A stretch of DNA of 64,000 nt from Rhodamnia argentea. Taxonomy: Eukaryota > Streptophyta > Magnoliopsida > Myrtales > Myrtaceae. The stretch is from the NCBI RefSeq assembly GCF_020921035.1, contig NC_063157.1, positions 23,329,015 to 23,393,014 on the forward strand, written 5' to 3'. The notes below the pieces were generated by a model. That model ran no database searches, was not told the DNA's origin, and saw only the letters and a program-made list of their open reading frames with translations. How positions within the stretch are numbered: position 1 is the stretch's first letter; each line of letters begins with the position of its first letter. The position numbers were made by a program, and so were the translations under genes. Shown piece after piece: positions 50,543 through 63,875 of the stretch.

Positions 50543-53500
50543 TCAAAGCCGTATGTTTATTCTTTCCAACATCCTCATGATGTCGGAATGGATCCTGTCG
50601 CCGCCAATCTCCTCGCCGGTGGCCCCCGCGGCGACCCTCAGGACGTCCTCGATGAAGGCCACATTGCCCATGATGTCAACATGGGCCCCGCTCGCTGCAC
50701 CTCGGCCCTCGAGCAGGCTCGCTGGTGGCCTGTGCTGGTATTCTCTCACATATGCAGTGGCTCCGGAGGGGTTGAATCTCGTTTTCCCTCTCCACCCTCT
50801 GGCGCACATGAAGCCGGAGCTAAGGACAGGCACGCTCTCGTCACCATCCACAAAGTAGACCCCGCCTTTCAAGCAGCTGTCCTCGTATCCCTCGGCCGTG
50901 CTGTCTATGCGGAAGGGAATGCTCTTGCATTTGCCAGTGGGTGCCATCTTGTAGACGTATGATCTTTCGGTGGGAATTCCGACTCCGTATAAGCAATATA
51001 TTTCCATGTCAGGAGCATCCGGCAACCTGAAATAGTATTATGTCCAATGGAACAGAAGCTTTACACTTATCAAGCAAGAGAGTTCTTAAGATGATAGAAT
51101 GTCAAGTCATTGATAGATACCGCATTTCGAGTGGATTCGACCAGTACTTGTAGTGGTCGTATTTGGGGTCATCAAGATTATCAGCTATCCCATGAGAGAA
51201 GTGAGACTCGGCGCGCTGCATCATCTTGGGGGCCACAAAACGTAGCAGATCGAGGAGAGTTCGAGAAGTGTAAACCTTATTGTCCGCGACATCTCGGATG
51301 CTTTCTCTGCTGAGTTCGTCATACTCAGTCCAAACCTCTCGACACGTCGAGTTAGATATGGTCGAGGGGCTTCCAAGTAAAAGCTCCTGCGTAGCGTCGT
51401 CAGAAGAACATTAGCTGTGCACAGTATACACTGGGCACGAGACAAGACTAGCCCCCGCTAGGAATAAGTAAAACTAATGATAAACCAATCCTAGAGGACA
51501 TTTTAGCCTGCAAATCTAGGAGACATCCTCTACTACACCATATACTGAGGTTTCTCTGAGCTAATGATTAGGAGAGTTTGGAACTTTGTTATGACACAAC
51601 ATCTTTCGAGTTGGCACGTGTGAAAAAAACATGATGTATGGAGACCCCACGCTGGAAAATCATGAAACCGAAAATCTAGAACACACGAGACTTGAAATCG
51701 AGGAAAACAGTTGTACCTTAAGATCAACACTTGGGAGCTGCAAAGAAGGTAAATACGATGCCTCTTTGCCGAAAGAAATTATTCTTCCATACTTTGCAGG
51801 CTCTTTCATGACGCTGAAAGTTATCTTTCCATCGGCACGGTTTGAGTTCATGTTAGTTCCAGAGGATTGCAGGGTTCTTCTCTTAGCCAGACCGCAACCG
51901 TGCCCTTCTTCTGGAGACCAATCCAAGTCGCCCCAGATTGTCTCTCCTCCTTTGGGGATTAACGAGATAATTGAATCCCATGTCCTGGCTACGCGCATAG
52001 CATGTTCGAGAGTTTGAAGCCCGAGAATTTCGGAATCCAGAACCCCTGGATCCATTGCTCTGCAAAGCCATGTAGCACAACCATCATATTAAAATCTTCA
52101 TAGCAATCATTCACTGGCGAAAACAAGTTACTGTGCTTTAGATTTTCTCCAACTATCCCAATTCGTTTGCAGCCATTCGGAATTTGTATAAGATCAGATT
52201 TTAACCTGAACCTAGCACATGAAGTATGGTGTTTACCTTAATGAGATTCGATACTCTATAGCAAAAAGTCGTTTGATGCAAGTAACAGCTAACCTGATGA
52301 TGGCAACATCCTTGCCCTCGGAGGAGAGTAAGTTACTAACTGCCTTTGGAACGCCGAGAAATGGTGGACCGATATTCATAATTGCCTTAATATGCTTGGC
52401 ACACCAACCAGGTCCGCCATTGCCTCCCGTGGGAGGTGGCCCTTCGACCCATTTTAGAAAGTGAAGGAAATAGAGGACTCCCATTGAGTGAGGAACCACT
52501 ACCACTTTCTTGCACCCGTTGGTCAGATACATGAGCTCGATTGTGCTCTTTAATCTGCTGAGAGCTTGATCTCTAATCTGCATGACATCCAGTTAGGTAT
52601 CTTCGAATCTGCAGGACTTCCAATAACTTCTTGTTCTACACTATGCTAAGTAAGACAACAGCTTGGTGCTTCTCAAATCGGACAACGGGAGATGCAGACA
52701 GCTATCTTTTGGCTCTTGTTCGATATTCACGTACTTCAAAACCATAAAGATCTAGTAAGTAATTATACTGCACCAAACCAAAGTAGATTGATAACATTCT
52801 TATGATAATGTCTTGCTTCCCTGAATCAGCTTCAGTCAAAATTTAGGGAGAAGGGTTTTCACTACGCAATCGGTCGGTCCAAACTCTTATGCTCTGTTAA
52901 TTAACAACATTATGTGGATTAGCAACGACTGAGGAGCAATGCCTGAATGATATCATGTGTAGATTGCTTTTCCGGGCAATGAAGGACTATAAGATGATGA
53001 TACAGTGATTAAAGATGATTCTACTCCTGACTCTGGTAAACATAGTAGAGTAGTAGACTACCTCTGTATTCTGGAATGATAATCTCCAGTCATAAGCAGC
53101 CATATGCAGATTCTTCTCCTCATAACCAATTTTAGCCAAATTCTGAATGAGGACGGCCCACACGAAATACCCAGGTGCGAAATAGTCCGCTGCAACCAGC
53201 CCCGGAACGGCCCGCACCCGAATCCCGGGGGGGTCGAGTCCAGTCTCATTGTCCAGCGAGAGGTGCTCCAACCAACAAAGTGGCCTACAATACATGAGCC
53301 ATGGTCACTCAGGTGAGTTCCCCATCCATCCAAACTTACAGATTGCCTAAAATTTTTGGTCATATGGTATGCAACTGAGCCAGATTTAATTGAGTTTGGC
53401 AATGAACACAAGCATACACCGAGATATAAACAATAGATTAAAAACCGAAGCACAGAAACGGAAAACCTACATCTGAAACAAACACATGCTATCTGAATAC

Positions 53501-54132
53501 GACAGCACTCGACAGATCATTAAATTTGCTGCTACACTAGCTGACTTGACCATAAGAAGAAACACGTTACATCCCATCAATGTCCACCAAATGCATTAAA
53601 AACGCGATTGTAACATGGCAACTCGGATCACCAACCTTCTGAGGATTTCGGTGAAGCTGCCTCCCCAAAGCCGCTTCCGGAATAAGCCCTCACTGCAGGG
53701 CTTGCCTTCCCAGAGCTCGAGCCCGCCGGTCGAAATGCCGGGGACGAGAACCACCGGATGGAGCGCGCGCACGCCCTCTCGGCTGAGCCGTGCCCCGGGC
53801 GATTCGAGCGGCTGAAACCCAGGCAATGCAACCGGCAACCAGTGGTACAGGAACAACAGGAGCCACCAGACACTGCACAAACACCCGATCACCCAACAAC
53901 ACGAGTCAACGCACCTCCATTCTCTACTCTTCCTCTTCCCCCTGTTCTTCTTCTTCTTCCTATCGTCATCGTCATCGCGACCATTCTTTTGAACCACACT
54001 CTCAACCTCGGAAACGCTTCTCTCTTCCTGCTGCTGCTGCTGCCTCTTCTCAGCGTTCTTGTTGGACCCAAACGACTGGAACTTCACTGGCTCCACGTAG
54101 CAGAGTTTCCAGAGCCGAAGAACGGAACCCAT
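50543..54132 (-). CDS. PDAT2: Phospholipid:diacylglycerol acyltransferase (PDAT2-like)
   Basis: Six exons on the minus strand: 54132-53636, 53284-53062, 52577-52294, 52059-51717, 51386-51121, 51026-50543, giving 698 residues. PDAT moves an acyl group from phospholipid to diacylglycerol and makes triacylglycerol at the endoplasmic reticulum. A basic, Gln- and Asp-rich N-terminus precedes one membrane segment (about 80-98, WVIGCLCSVWWLLLFLYHW). The LCAT-type fold follows: catalytic Ser271 in PHSMG, Asp600 in VDGDESVP and His653 in SGAHVDI. LVPGI and GGLELWEG are family phrases. Wording such as RLSREGVRALHPV and KEPAKYGRI is closer to Arabidopsis PDAT2 (At3g44830) than PDAT1, from memory. All junctions are GT-AG and in phase; the gene looks intact. 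No relation in function to the neighbouring genes is evident. Confidence 0.94.
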
Positions 54133-54800
54133 TTCGGTGCTCCAAACAAAAAATTGCTCCTTTCGGCAAGGAAGGAAAGCATCAAGAACAAAGCATTGTT
54201 GGGATTGCTGATGCTGGGCACAGGGTGAAGCGGAACCAAAAGGGTGATGGGCTTATATCGGCATTGCCAAAAGGCGAAGAAAGACCACGTGGTGAAGAAG
54301 AGGGTGATATGGGGCTCTCTGCGTGTGCGCAAGAAAACACATACGTGACGACCAGAGAAGAGAGAGAGAGAGAGAGAGCGAGTCAAATTAGAGCTTGAGC
54401 TCTGCCTTCTCTCTCATGCAAAGGTTGCAAGAGAAATTGGGTGGTGGTTTCGGAGACAAATGTTGGGAAGGTGAAACAGAGGTCTAGTGTGCTGTTCTTG
54501 AACTATCGAGACACGTGCTTTCATGAGTTGTATACATAATTCTCTCTCTATAATTGAGCTAATTTAGATTAAGAAATAACTTCACGGAACCTCATCATAA
54601 ATAAATCCCATAAATAAATTCATTTAGTTACTAACTTCATTTTTCTACTTAAAATGTAAAAAAAAAAAAATTACTTATCTCCAGAAGTAGAAAAATCAAG
54701 TTCTGATCGGAGGTTAATTTCTACAACTGAAGTATTGATATGTATCCCTTTACTCAATTGGTTCTTCTATATTCAAACGAAAAAAAAAAAAGAGAGAGAG
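54133..54800 (-). promoter_or_regulatory. Upstream region of the PDAT gene
   Basis: On the minus strand a TATAAG-like motif lies near 54250 and a (GA)n tract at 54358-54380 (CT on the minus strand), both plausible leader or promoter parts. A palindromic repeat at 54620-54720 is a copy of the one at 25180-25330. Confidence 0.35.
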
Positions 54801-56735
54801 AGAATTGGTTCTTTTATACGAACCAAAAGGGAAAAAGAAAAGAACAAGTTGTTCTCCCTTTGGAAACTTCTTTGACGATCACTTGAGCGGATCTCGCTCG
54901 AATCATTTTGAGCGAGATCACAAGTCAAATTCACCCCCAAGCAATTGGTGCTATGTTGCATAATTGCTAAATACATCGTATGTAGAAATTTCGTATCAAC
55001 TAACATCTTGATATATTGTGATGACAAACCTTGTCAATTTTTAACTTTTCGGATCACCGACGGAATAGCTACGATTCAATTCGCGCATCCCTTATCGGGC
55101 ATGAGATCCTTCAATAGGGATTGCTACCGGTCCCTAACTTTCATTTTACAAAAAAGAACATCGCACATTTCACAACGACTCCAGGCGAGTTCTGGAATGT
55201 GCCAGTCTAATTCCATCATATAACCCACCAAAAAAAAAGCTGAAGGGAAATGGGAAAAGAACAGAAAAAATAGCGAAAGGACAAGCACAATCTTTCCTTT
55301 TGTCTGGTCCCAATAGGGTTCTAAGTGCTTCGAATTTTTTGGGATTTGTTAGGATTAATCCAAATGCGAGAAAAGCAAAACCATTTTGTCGTCCGACAAT
55401 GTCGTCCCACGACAAATTGACTAAGATCAACGATGGATGGGTGATAGGTCACGTGCAGCCACCGCAAACCCCAATCGCAGGACCATGCACACACTACGAG
55501 AAAAGGCACGCATACCCAGATTTTTCCCCGCACGAGTCCCCTGTGGGGGAGCGTTGTCCAAAAACGAAGGATCAAATTGCCGGTCTGAACCGTCTCAGCG
55601 CAGGCATATACCAACAAAGTATGTTGGAGCGTGATTCACATTCTTTGTCGATGGAAATACATGGGGCCTTACTCTTTCGTGAGCAGGTGAGGGTCTGAGA
55701 GGCCGCCCTCGATCGGGGTCATAGGGAGCGGCATCTATGTGACGCCAGAAAGCATTTATAATTTGGATTCGTGTTTTATTGATAATTAGAGTTTTGGACT
55801 CTCTATTTCGACGTGTTTGCGCGCTTAATTCTAACAAGCACCACGCCAAGCTCCTTCGGGCACGGAAGGAGAGAATGCAGCAAGGCACGGCGTTTGAGGA
55901 GATTGATTGCGGGTGGGTTCGGTCAGGGGCGAGACGGGCTTTGGCTTCGCTGCGCTCTCGGCTCGACCTTTTAGTGCCGTTGCTCTCCGCTGCTCAGAAG
56001 GGGACCAAAGGAGCAAAAACATACGGCAGGGGAGGGGGACTGAGTAGCGGAGATTTTTGCCGAGAATGTTGATGGCCGCCGGAGAAAAGCGGGAGGAGCG
56101 GCTTTCTCTTTTCCTTTCGGACTTACAACGCCTTGGGGAAGTGTGGCCTGCAATGTTGCTGTTGACCCTCGTATCATGGGCCGGGTTTTCTGCACATGTA
56201 TCCTCAAATTATCCCGAAATAAAGATGTTAGAAAGATTAAATCCAAAATCTTAGGCGAATTCAACTAACGAGGGTAGGCGCACATTCGATCAGAAAATCC
56301 AACCTAAAAAACTTAAACTGATAGGTAAAGGCAAATCACGTGAATATAAAAGAATATATAAGACTCGTTGTCCAGTGATGCGGGTTTCGAGAAAAGACGT
56401 ACAGAGCACGTTGATTTTCGAAAGTATCGACCGGTGCGAGATGAGAGCGAGCTTAACCTCGTCAGTTAGCCTAGTCATTCGGAGGGTTTTTCTTTTTTCG
56501 CCTTGTACTAAAATGCCGCTATCATTTGAGCGCTGGAGGCATTCTCGTGAAATATATTTACTTCTTCCGTCGGAGGATGAGCTCCCGGGCGTGCCCCTCA
56601 AAGCTGACTTTTTCGAATTGAATTTGGCGGGCCTCAACCCATTTGGAAAGTATAAGCCCAACATCAATGGGCCCATATGGGCATGGCCCAAAGTGTCCGC
56701 GAAATGAATGAACTATAAACACCTGTTTTTTTTTT
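54801..56735. other. Intergenic DNA with unassigned open segments
   Basis: No known gene. 55779-56072 plus is open and GC-rich (phrases EEIDCGWVRSGARRALASL, LLVPLLSAAQK) but matches no family I know; 56290-56691 minus is open for 133 codons, also unrecognised. These may be gene fragments or chance frames. Confidence 0.3.
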
Positions 56736-57010
56736 AATGATCGCTTGAAATAATTAGTTAACGGACAATATTATCATTATCGGCGGCAATTTATGTGTAA
56801 ACATTTTCGTACGATTCCATTAGTAATGAGGATTCGAAATATTCGAATCAATGATTAGTTTTTCTCTCTCTGCGACTATTGAAGCACATTAGCATCAGCA
56901 GACGATCTACAAGGCGTTTTCTTATCTTCTTCCCGCCCCATTCATTTTTTAAAATGATCACTTGAAATAATTAGTTAATGGATAATATATTTATGCGTAA
57001 ACATTTTCGT
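56736..57010. repeat. Local direct repeat pair
   Basis: A segment with 'cttgaaataattagttaa' and 'gtaaacattttcgt' occurs at 56736-56810 and again at 56952-57010, same orientation, about 215 bases apart. It lies just before the solo LTR. Confidence 0.6.
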
Positions 57011-57196
57011 GAGTGATGAAAATCTCTCTCATTCAGTCATTTTCGTATACAACGCGAGCGATCGTTTACTTGAAAAAATATTTTCAAAATCATTTATTTT
57101 TCACGAGAATAAATGGAGCTCGAGTCTTTCAAAACTTTGCGATGTGCATTTCCACGTCATTTTCAGTATTCGCCCATATTTTTTTCAATGGCTAGC

Positions 57197-59645
57197 TGTT
57201 GATACCTAAATTTTGATTGTCCTTTTTAATCATTAGTTTTTGCATAAAAATTAGGGACTAATTAGTCTCTAACAAAAATATTAAAATCATTTAGTTGTTA
57301 CTTAGATTGGTTTAATTTAGCATCACATTGCATTTACATTTACATTTTTAATTCGGACCGACGACGGATGGACTCAAGCATTTGAGCTTAATTAAATTGA
57401 TGGGACTAAGCATGATGAAAAGGAGCTCAACCCTTCATGGCCGAATTCTCTAAGGGGTTTGTCAATTAACAGAATTAGAGAAAAAGATTTGGTTTGGTAT
57501 GACAATATATTTCAGTTGGGTTGTTAGAGATCTTGGCGCGTTCGCATCTGCAGGCGAAAATGGAGGGAGCAATCTGATTTCTCTGAACCGAAACCAAGCC
57601 TACTCGCCTATAAGAAGACCCTTCAAGGGTCTGACACAAAGGGGGAGGAGCTTCGTTGAAAAAAGGGGAACGAATGCAGGAAAGTTGAGGGCTCTTCACA
57701 GTGTTATAGTGCAGAAGCTTTGTTCGGTAAAGGTAGGAAAAGGGGAGAGGCTTCGTTCAGTGTGAAAAAAAGTGAGAAGAGAGGAGGGGGCAGAAAAATC
57801 AGAGGAGAGATAGAAGGGGTCTTCGTTCAGGGGATGGTGCAAAAAGTCGGAGCGAGGCTTCGTTAAAAAAAGAAAGGGGTCTTCGTGCGGGAGAGAAAAA
57901 TGGAGAGGGCTTCACAATAATTGTGAGGAAAACTCAGTGAAAAATAGAGAGGCAGGTCTCCCCATCGTCGAAGTTGTTTCCCCTTCGCCGTTACGGTGGC
58001 CGCATTACTTATCCCCGACGGTTCGTTGTTGCGAAGATCACCATGTCGCACCGTTGTCCATCATTGGCGCAGCACTAGCGACAAGCAAGTGACCTCACCA
58101 AAGGCGTCAGATCCTCTTTGCTAGCGGTGGATTTCGGAGTTCTACAATACTGTCAATTCTGGTGAGTCCTTCCTCAAGCACACGTACGGTCTTCGCCATC
58201 ACCACAAACGCAAGACAATTCATCGAGAACCACCGTCCGTGGCCGAGTTAACCCTTGTCCAATCTCGCACCAAGTTCCATCAAGCCAATCCGTCGATCGG
58301 CAAGATCGAGCCGATATTGGTTCAATCTTCCGATAAGGTAAAAATTCTAATTTTTTTTTAATTTTTTTTAATTAGAATACTTGATTGTCTTATTTGAAAA
58401 ATTCTGCATATTTTTAAATATATATTGCGTATTGAGCATATTGCATAAAAGTGGATATCCTTTGCTTAAAAATATAGGTTGATTAGGAATCTTTTCCTAA
58501 TCCGCAACTTGCCACAAGCAAGGATTTGAATTCAACCGTTAACCGTAAAATTACGGATTAAAGATTGGATTCGGATATCTGCGAAATGTTTTCAAAAATC
58601 GGTTGAGATATCCACTTGATTTGATTGGCATAATATCTTTAGAATGAATATGCTCTTGCATGATATTTAAAATTCTAAAAGATATTGCATTGCATTTTAG
58701 ATAAAAATTGCATTAAAATCATGTAGATATTTGCACGTTAATCTAATTTTAGAACAAGTTAATTTAGATTTGCATTCTAGGATAGAACATGCATATTTGC
58801 ATTGATTTTCATGTCTAAAATAATTTATCTTTAATATGTTAGGGATTAGGCAAACTCGAACCTTAAAATATGTAAAGATAATTATCTTTAGCCATAGTTT
58901 TATTTAGGGTCATTCATTAATCCGAAAATATAAAAAAATAAAACAAGCTTGCTATGTGATTTGCATGCTAGGTTTGGAATACATAGAATTTGCATGTTGC
59001 ATGTTTCGGTCTTTACGTCATGTGATCCATTTAATTAGATCATAACATCATTTGTACATTAGTTTCATTTAATTGCATGTCATCTAGGTTAGTCATGTAG
59101 TTGAATTAATTTCATATGCACGCTTAGGATTTCCTTGCATTTAATTTAATTCATTTGCATCTTAGATTAAATTCATGCATTGCATATAGGTCGATCTTTA
59201 TCCCATTAAAAAGCAAAAAATTCAAAAGTGAGAACAATTTGTCTTGGCGTATGCTTCCCGCAATTACCTTGACTTATGGATGTTCAATTAATTGATTGTG
59301 CAATCGCATGATAACCTTTGTTAGTGACTTAGGTTAAAGTCAATTAATGTTGCCCGACAAAATTTTTTCATGAAATAAAATGGTACCGAAAGGGCGTTAG
59401 AGTAATCTAGCGTAATCAAGTCCCCGGACTTAGAATCTACGGTTCGTAGAAGTAATTTAGTTCTCCTGCTAATTTACTTAGGTTTCTAATCGACCTACCA
59501 AAAACGATTAGTGGCGACTCCAATTCAAATATCTTTGCACGTTAAGTTGCGATTTGGTATGGACTTGGGAGAGTCCGAGTTAGGTTAGTTAAATAATTAA
59601 CACGATAATCCATTAGCCTATAAACCTGATTTTTAGGTCGCGACA
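57197..59645 (+). mobile_element. Ty3/gypsy solo LTR, 2449 bp
   Basis: It begins TGTTGATACCTAAATTTTG and ends TTTAGGTCGCGACA, with TG...CA termini. It is flanked by CTAGC (57192-57196) and CTAGT (59646-59650), a 5-base target duplication with one difference. A TATA-like 'cctataagaag' lies near 57607, followed by a GA-rich leader. No gag or pol lies on either side, so it is a solo LTR formed by recombination. Its 3' 290 bases match 885-1174. Confidence 0.75.
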
Positions 59646-59848
59646 CTAGTTGGTCTTTTCGAACGTCGACAATAATAGTGAACATATTGAACACATGGGA
59701 CCATGTCAATCTTTCGGATAATCAAGTGTCATCCGATCGAATTTTGACTCTCGCATTTTACATTTATCTTTAAGGTTGTGAGATATTTTTTGAGTTCGAA
59801 TCCGAGAATTATATATATACATATATATTTTGTCAAAAATATATCTAA
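59646..59848. other. Spacer between solo LTR and hAT element
   Basis: About 200 bases, no gene. The last eight (59841-59848) are the hAT target duplication. Confidence 0.5.
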
Positions 59849-61266
59849 TAGGAGTGTCAATGGGCTGGGTCTCACATAGGTCGGACCCAACCCGAAACCA
59901 TACTGAGCTAGCCTCGGCCTGGCCCGGGCCGACCCAATACCCGAATCATATACATCCAAAATATTCGGGTCGGGTTAGGTTTGGTTGAGTCGCGCCCTTT
60001 TTTCAATCAAGCTCCAATATCCCATAGATTTCAAGAAATTGACCTTTTAACTGAGTTATTGAGAAATATATTTTTTAAAAAATGAGTTATCGAGAGATTT
60101 TCTTTTTAAGTTTACTATTATATTGGAAGGTGAAGAGACATAGTCTGAAGTCAATTTAGATTTGTTTAAAGTAATTTTCACTTTTTTTTTTTTTGGTAAG
60201 GGTTAATTTTCACTTTTAATTGTCATCATCACAATTCACATATATAGTCGATCAAATCAAATTCAATAAACCATGGAACAAACAAACAAAATTTAATCTA
60301 GATGGCGTGGCTCTATGTACGATAATTTGCTAATGTCCCTTTCAATAACTCCTAGTTTCTAACCTACCTATCAATCATGCCCCTTCTTTTCTATTCAGTC
60401 GATTTAATATAGATTATGACATTTCAAATGTTGTGTTTTTGTCGCCAAGGTAAGTCCTATAGTGCTTAGAGAGCGGTGTTAAGAGGGCTTGTTCGATATA
60501 CCGCTCGAGCTCCGACTTCAATTAACAGATTGCAAACTTTGGTCTAATTTCAAGTTGAGCTCGATTTCGTGTTTCGAAAGCACCCACAAGTATACTAATT
60601 GGATCACTCGGTTCTCAAGGCGCTATCAAGTCGAGCACTTGCGAATTTGAGCTTGAGCTAATGAGACGTTCGGGCATATGTTAGTTTAAGAAGCATTAAG
60701 CTCAAATAATATATACGAGTAGCTCGTCCTTTTTATGCGATCGAGTACACGGGTTACACGTCGTATTGCTTTTTGTTTGTTTCGATTGATTTGATGTTCA
60801 TTTTAGTTTTTTTTTTTTTTTAATTTTAGTTGCGCGCTGAAAGGTATACCTAAAATAATTTTAAATTTTAAATTTTTCGACCAAAACATTAATTTTAATT
60901 TAGTCATAAAGAAGAATAGAAAAAAATGCATGAAACAAAAGAAAAAAAAGGAAAAAAGCCCAATTCCATTTCGAGTCAAACTGTGGTCGACGTCTGACCA
61001 GAAGAAAAGAATTGCGGTCCACGTCAGCATGGACAGAGCTACTCGTGTGGGGCCCACGAATTTCCCTGCATCATCCAGGAGCCCCGCATGGGAAAGCCGG
61101 ACAAGTGACAACCAAAATTGCCCGGCCCAAGGCTATTATTTTTGGGGCCCCAATGGTACCGGCCCATAGTGAAACAATACCAAAGACCGGCTATAAAATT
61201 TAGGAAATTTTCGGGCTGTTCAGGCCGGGCCGGGCCGGGCCGGCGCTGGCCTTTTTGACAGCCCTA
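59849..61266. mobile_element. Non-autonomous hAT-type transposon, 1418 bp
   Basis: The ends are inverted: left TAGGAGTGTCAA, right reverse complement TAGGGCTGTCAA. It is flanked by a perfect 8-base target duplication ATATCTAA (59841-59848 and 61267-61274), the hAT hallmark. Subterminal regions are rich in 'gggccggg' and 'gggtcggg' runs. No transposase frame is present; a 102-codon minus-strand frame at 61111-60803 has no recognised domain. Confidence 0.88.
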
Positions 61267-61274
61267 ATATCTAA

Positions 61275-61776
61275 TATATAATTTTCTACGTAAGCACGAT
61301 CTAACATTGAATCATAGCGCACGTGAGCATGAAGATAGACAGCTCAGTGGGTGAACAAGAAAGAACCGATCACAGGGCATATCTCTCAATAATTCCCGTC
61401 CTTCGCTAGCTGGCGGTGAAAGCGACTCTCGGGTCGGATTCGCTTCTCTGCCCGGAAACTTCTGCCTCGCCGTGACTTTCAGTTGCGTCAGCCACTTCCC
61501 ATCGCGTTCCGACGTGAACGGCCAGGTTGGGCCCCCATGGACGAACCATGCTCTAAATCTCTCTTTTCGCAATTATCTTTAGATGCTTCAATCGAGTATG
61601 AAAAGTATTTACTCGACCACCTTTGTTGATATCTTGGACTGCTTTCTACATTTGATTCCAAAAATACTGAAATAGAACCAATAGAGTCCTAGAAGAGAAT
61701 GAATGAATATATATATATATATATCATTTGGAACACCTGCTCGAAGAATTTACCTTTTACATCGGCAATATATTTA
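61275..61776. other. Spacer between two DNA transposons
   Basis: No gene. An (AT)n tract lies at about 61709-61723. The last ten bases are the target duplication of the next element. Confidence 0.5.
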
Positions 61777-62551
61777 GGGATACGTGCATTAGAAGTTTTA
61801 AAACTTGTCACGAAAGTGCAATTGAGTCATAAGACTTGCAAGAAGTGCAATTAAGTCCTAAGACTTGCCGAATTGGTGCAATCGATTTCTTCCATTAGTC
61901 TTGTCCAACTTGGCCGACCATAAATGCCGACATGGCTTTTTTAATATTTTTCTCTCATGCGTGGCGATGACGTGATTGAAGTACGAAATTTAAGGCTAAA
62001 ACGACATCGTTTTGGTCAACGTATGATTTATAACACGGTATTTACTAAAATAAAATTAAAAAATATGCCATTTAAAAAAATAGAACCAAGCGGCGTGAGC
62101 GTCTTCGCCCCACCATCGCCGACTCGGTGATGGTGGGAGAATGGTTGGTAGTGGTCGTTGGGCACTAGCCCTTGGTCGGGGCTCGACGACTCCCACCGAC
62201 CATTTTTCCACCATCACTGACCCTTCTTGGCAATGGTGGAGTGGTGGCAGCGGCAAGGGCTTGCCCCTCTCTCTCTCTCTCTCATTTTAGCTTATTTTTA
62301 CACTCAATTTACATAAAAATTATATTAAAAATCACATTTGGATCAAATTTTTGCCATGTCATCGTCACGTAGGAGAGAGCATACTTTAAAAAAGCTGCAT
62401 TAGTATTTTTCGTTAGCTAAGGTCGTCGGAGTTGACGAAATGACTCAATTGCACAATTTTGACAAGTTTTATGATTTTATTGCACTTTTACAAGTTTTAT
62501 GACTTAGCTACACTTTCGCAACAAGTTTTAATATTTCAAGTGAATATACCC
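61777..62551. mobile_element. MULE-like foldback element, 775 bp
   Basis: Arms of about 150 bases are inverted repeats: left 'gggatacgtg...ttaaaacttgtcacgaaagtg', right reverse complement 'gggtatattc...ttaaaacttgttgcgaaagtg'. It is flanked by AATATATTTA (61767-61776) and AATATCTTTA (62552-62561), a 10-base duplication with one mismatch, in the 9-11 base range of Mutator-like elements. The interior has a GC-rich block with repeated 'accatcgccg/ccaccgacc' phrases and a (CT)n tract (62263-62283). No transposase. Confidence 0.8.
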
Positions 62552-62561
62552 AATATCTTTA

Positions 62562-63100
62562 TTAACCATTCTCATGCCAATCAGAGCAAAGCAAGGCAGC
62601 CTTGCAAAACAGGCACTATTATCATCCATGGAATGAACAGGCTTGCTATTTATTTAATTCGGTACGCTAATTTTAAATTTTAAGATGAATATATATACGC
62701 ATGTTATATATATATATAATTCATACTAAATCGTGTGAAGCATACCCATAATATTATGTGAATCTTACGAAATATCTCGAGTTTAAGTATAAAAGGCATG
62801 TTATAGAATATCACGAATGATTAGCAATACTTTCCCCTATCGTTTTCTATAGAAATAAAAGTACTATTTCAGTGGAGGGAAGAGCCGCATGAAATGGAGA
62901 CAGCCAACGATTTGATCGGTGTCCTTTTCCTTCGGACCGACGTAATTACACGTGGACAATGACATTCCAAAAAAAAGTTTCAATTCCGTATATTTCACTT
63001 ACCCTAATTACATTACATCTAATTCCAAACTGTAAAACCTTCCAAAATATCAAAATAGATAAGCCGTAACGAAATTTGTATTCCTGACATTCAAATAAGG
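62562..63100. other. Intergenic DNA upstream of the synthase gene
   Basis: AT-rich, with 'tatatatata' runs near 62708. No gene or transposon recognised. Confidence 0.45.
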
Positions 63101-63108
63101 CCGATCGT

Positions 63109-63116
63109 TATATAAA
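63109..63116 (+). promoter_or_regulatory. Candidate TATA box of the synthase gene
   Basis: 'cgttatataaagtc' is a good TATA box but lies about 480 bases before the ATG. A second candidate, 'tcataaatacc' at 63387-63393, is closer and followed by a CT-rich leader. Which one is used cannot be decided here. Confidence 0.4.
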
Positions 63117-63429
63117 GTCAGACTTTGGATTTGGAAGAAATCGGTCCGGACTAAACACAAAGAAAAAGAATACGAGGTTTTGATTTAATTAGCGTATAAA
63201 TTTGTAATTAGGTCGATCTATTCAAATAGTTTTGCAATTTATGCAGCTGGCAAAATTTTAATAAGAAAAGAAACAAAAAAAAAAAAGGAAAAATAAAAAA
63301 TAAAAAAAAAAATGGTCAGGCCGTCAAAGCAATTTCACCACCTTCCCCTTCCCTCGCAATTCCCCAAAAATAAACACCGACATTTCATAAATACCGCTCG
63401 CTTCACTCCCACCATCCAAACCCATTCTG

Positions 63430-63433
<4 letters not shown>

Positions 63434-63460
<27 letters not shown>

Positions 63461-63461
63461 A
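63434..63461. repeat. (CT)n microsatellite in the leader
   Basis: About fourteen CT units in the probable 5' untranslated leader, as is common in plant genes. Confidence 0.85.
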
Positions 63462-63599
63462 CGGGAAGACGAAACCAAGCGAAAGCTTATCGATCTGAGC
63501 TCCGTCATTCTCGTTTTCCTCCCCGCCCCCCCCACCGCCGGCGCAGAACACGGAAGAATTTTCAAGCTTCCAGGTCGAGAGGCGATTCGATCGGAGAAC

Positions 63600-63875
63600 A
63601 TGGCGAGCGGCGTCGCGAGAGTAGATCTGGACGGGAGGCCGATCAAGCCGATGACGATATGCATGATCGGCGCCGGGGGCTTCATCGGCTCCCACCTCTG
63701 CGAGAAGCTCATGTCGGAGACGCCGCACAAGGTGCTCGCGCTCGACGTCTACAGCGACAAGATCAAGCACCTCCTCGAGCCCAGCACCCTCCCCTGGGCC
63801 GACCGCATCCAGTTCCACCGCATCAACATCAAGCACGATTCCCGCCTCGAAGGCCTCATCAAGATGTCGGATCTG
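63600..63875 (+). CDS. AXS: UDP-apiose/UDP-xylose synthase, first exon (truncated by window end)
   Basis: The first exon encodes 92 residues from ATG 63600 and ends at a donor ctg|gtgagt. The enzyme converts UDP-glucuronate to UDP-apiose and UDP-xylose in the cytosol for cell-wall pectin. The N-terminal Rossmann motif GAGGFIG is at residues 24-30 and the acidic residue closing the NAD site is Asp49 in LALDVYS. Phrases GRPIKPMTICMIG and DRIQFHRINIKHDSRLE match Arabidopsis AXS1/AXS2 from memory. The start was chosen because GAGAACATGGCGAGC gives the family N-terminus; the frame is open further upstream only through the CT-rich leader. The remaining exons, which carry most of the usual length of about 390 residues, lie beyond 64000. 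Confidence 0.93.
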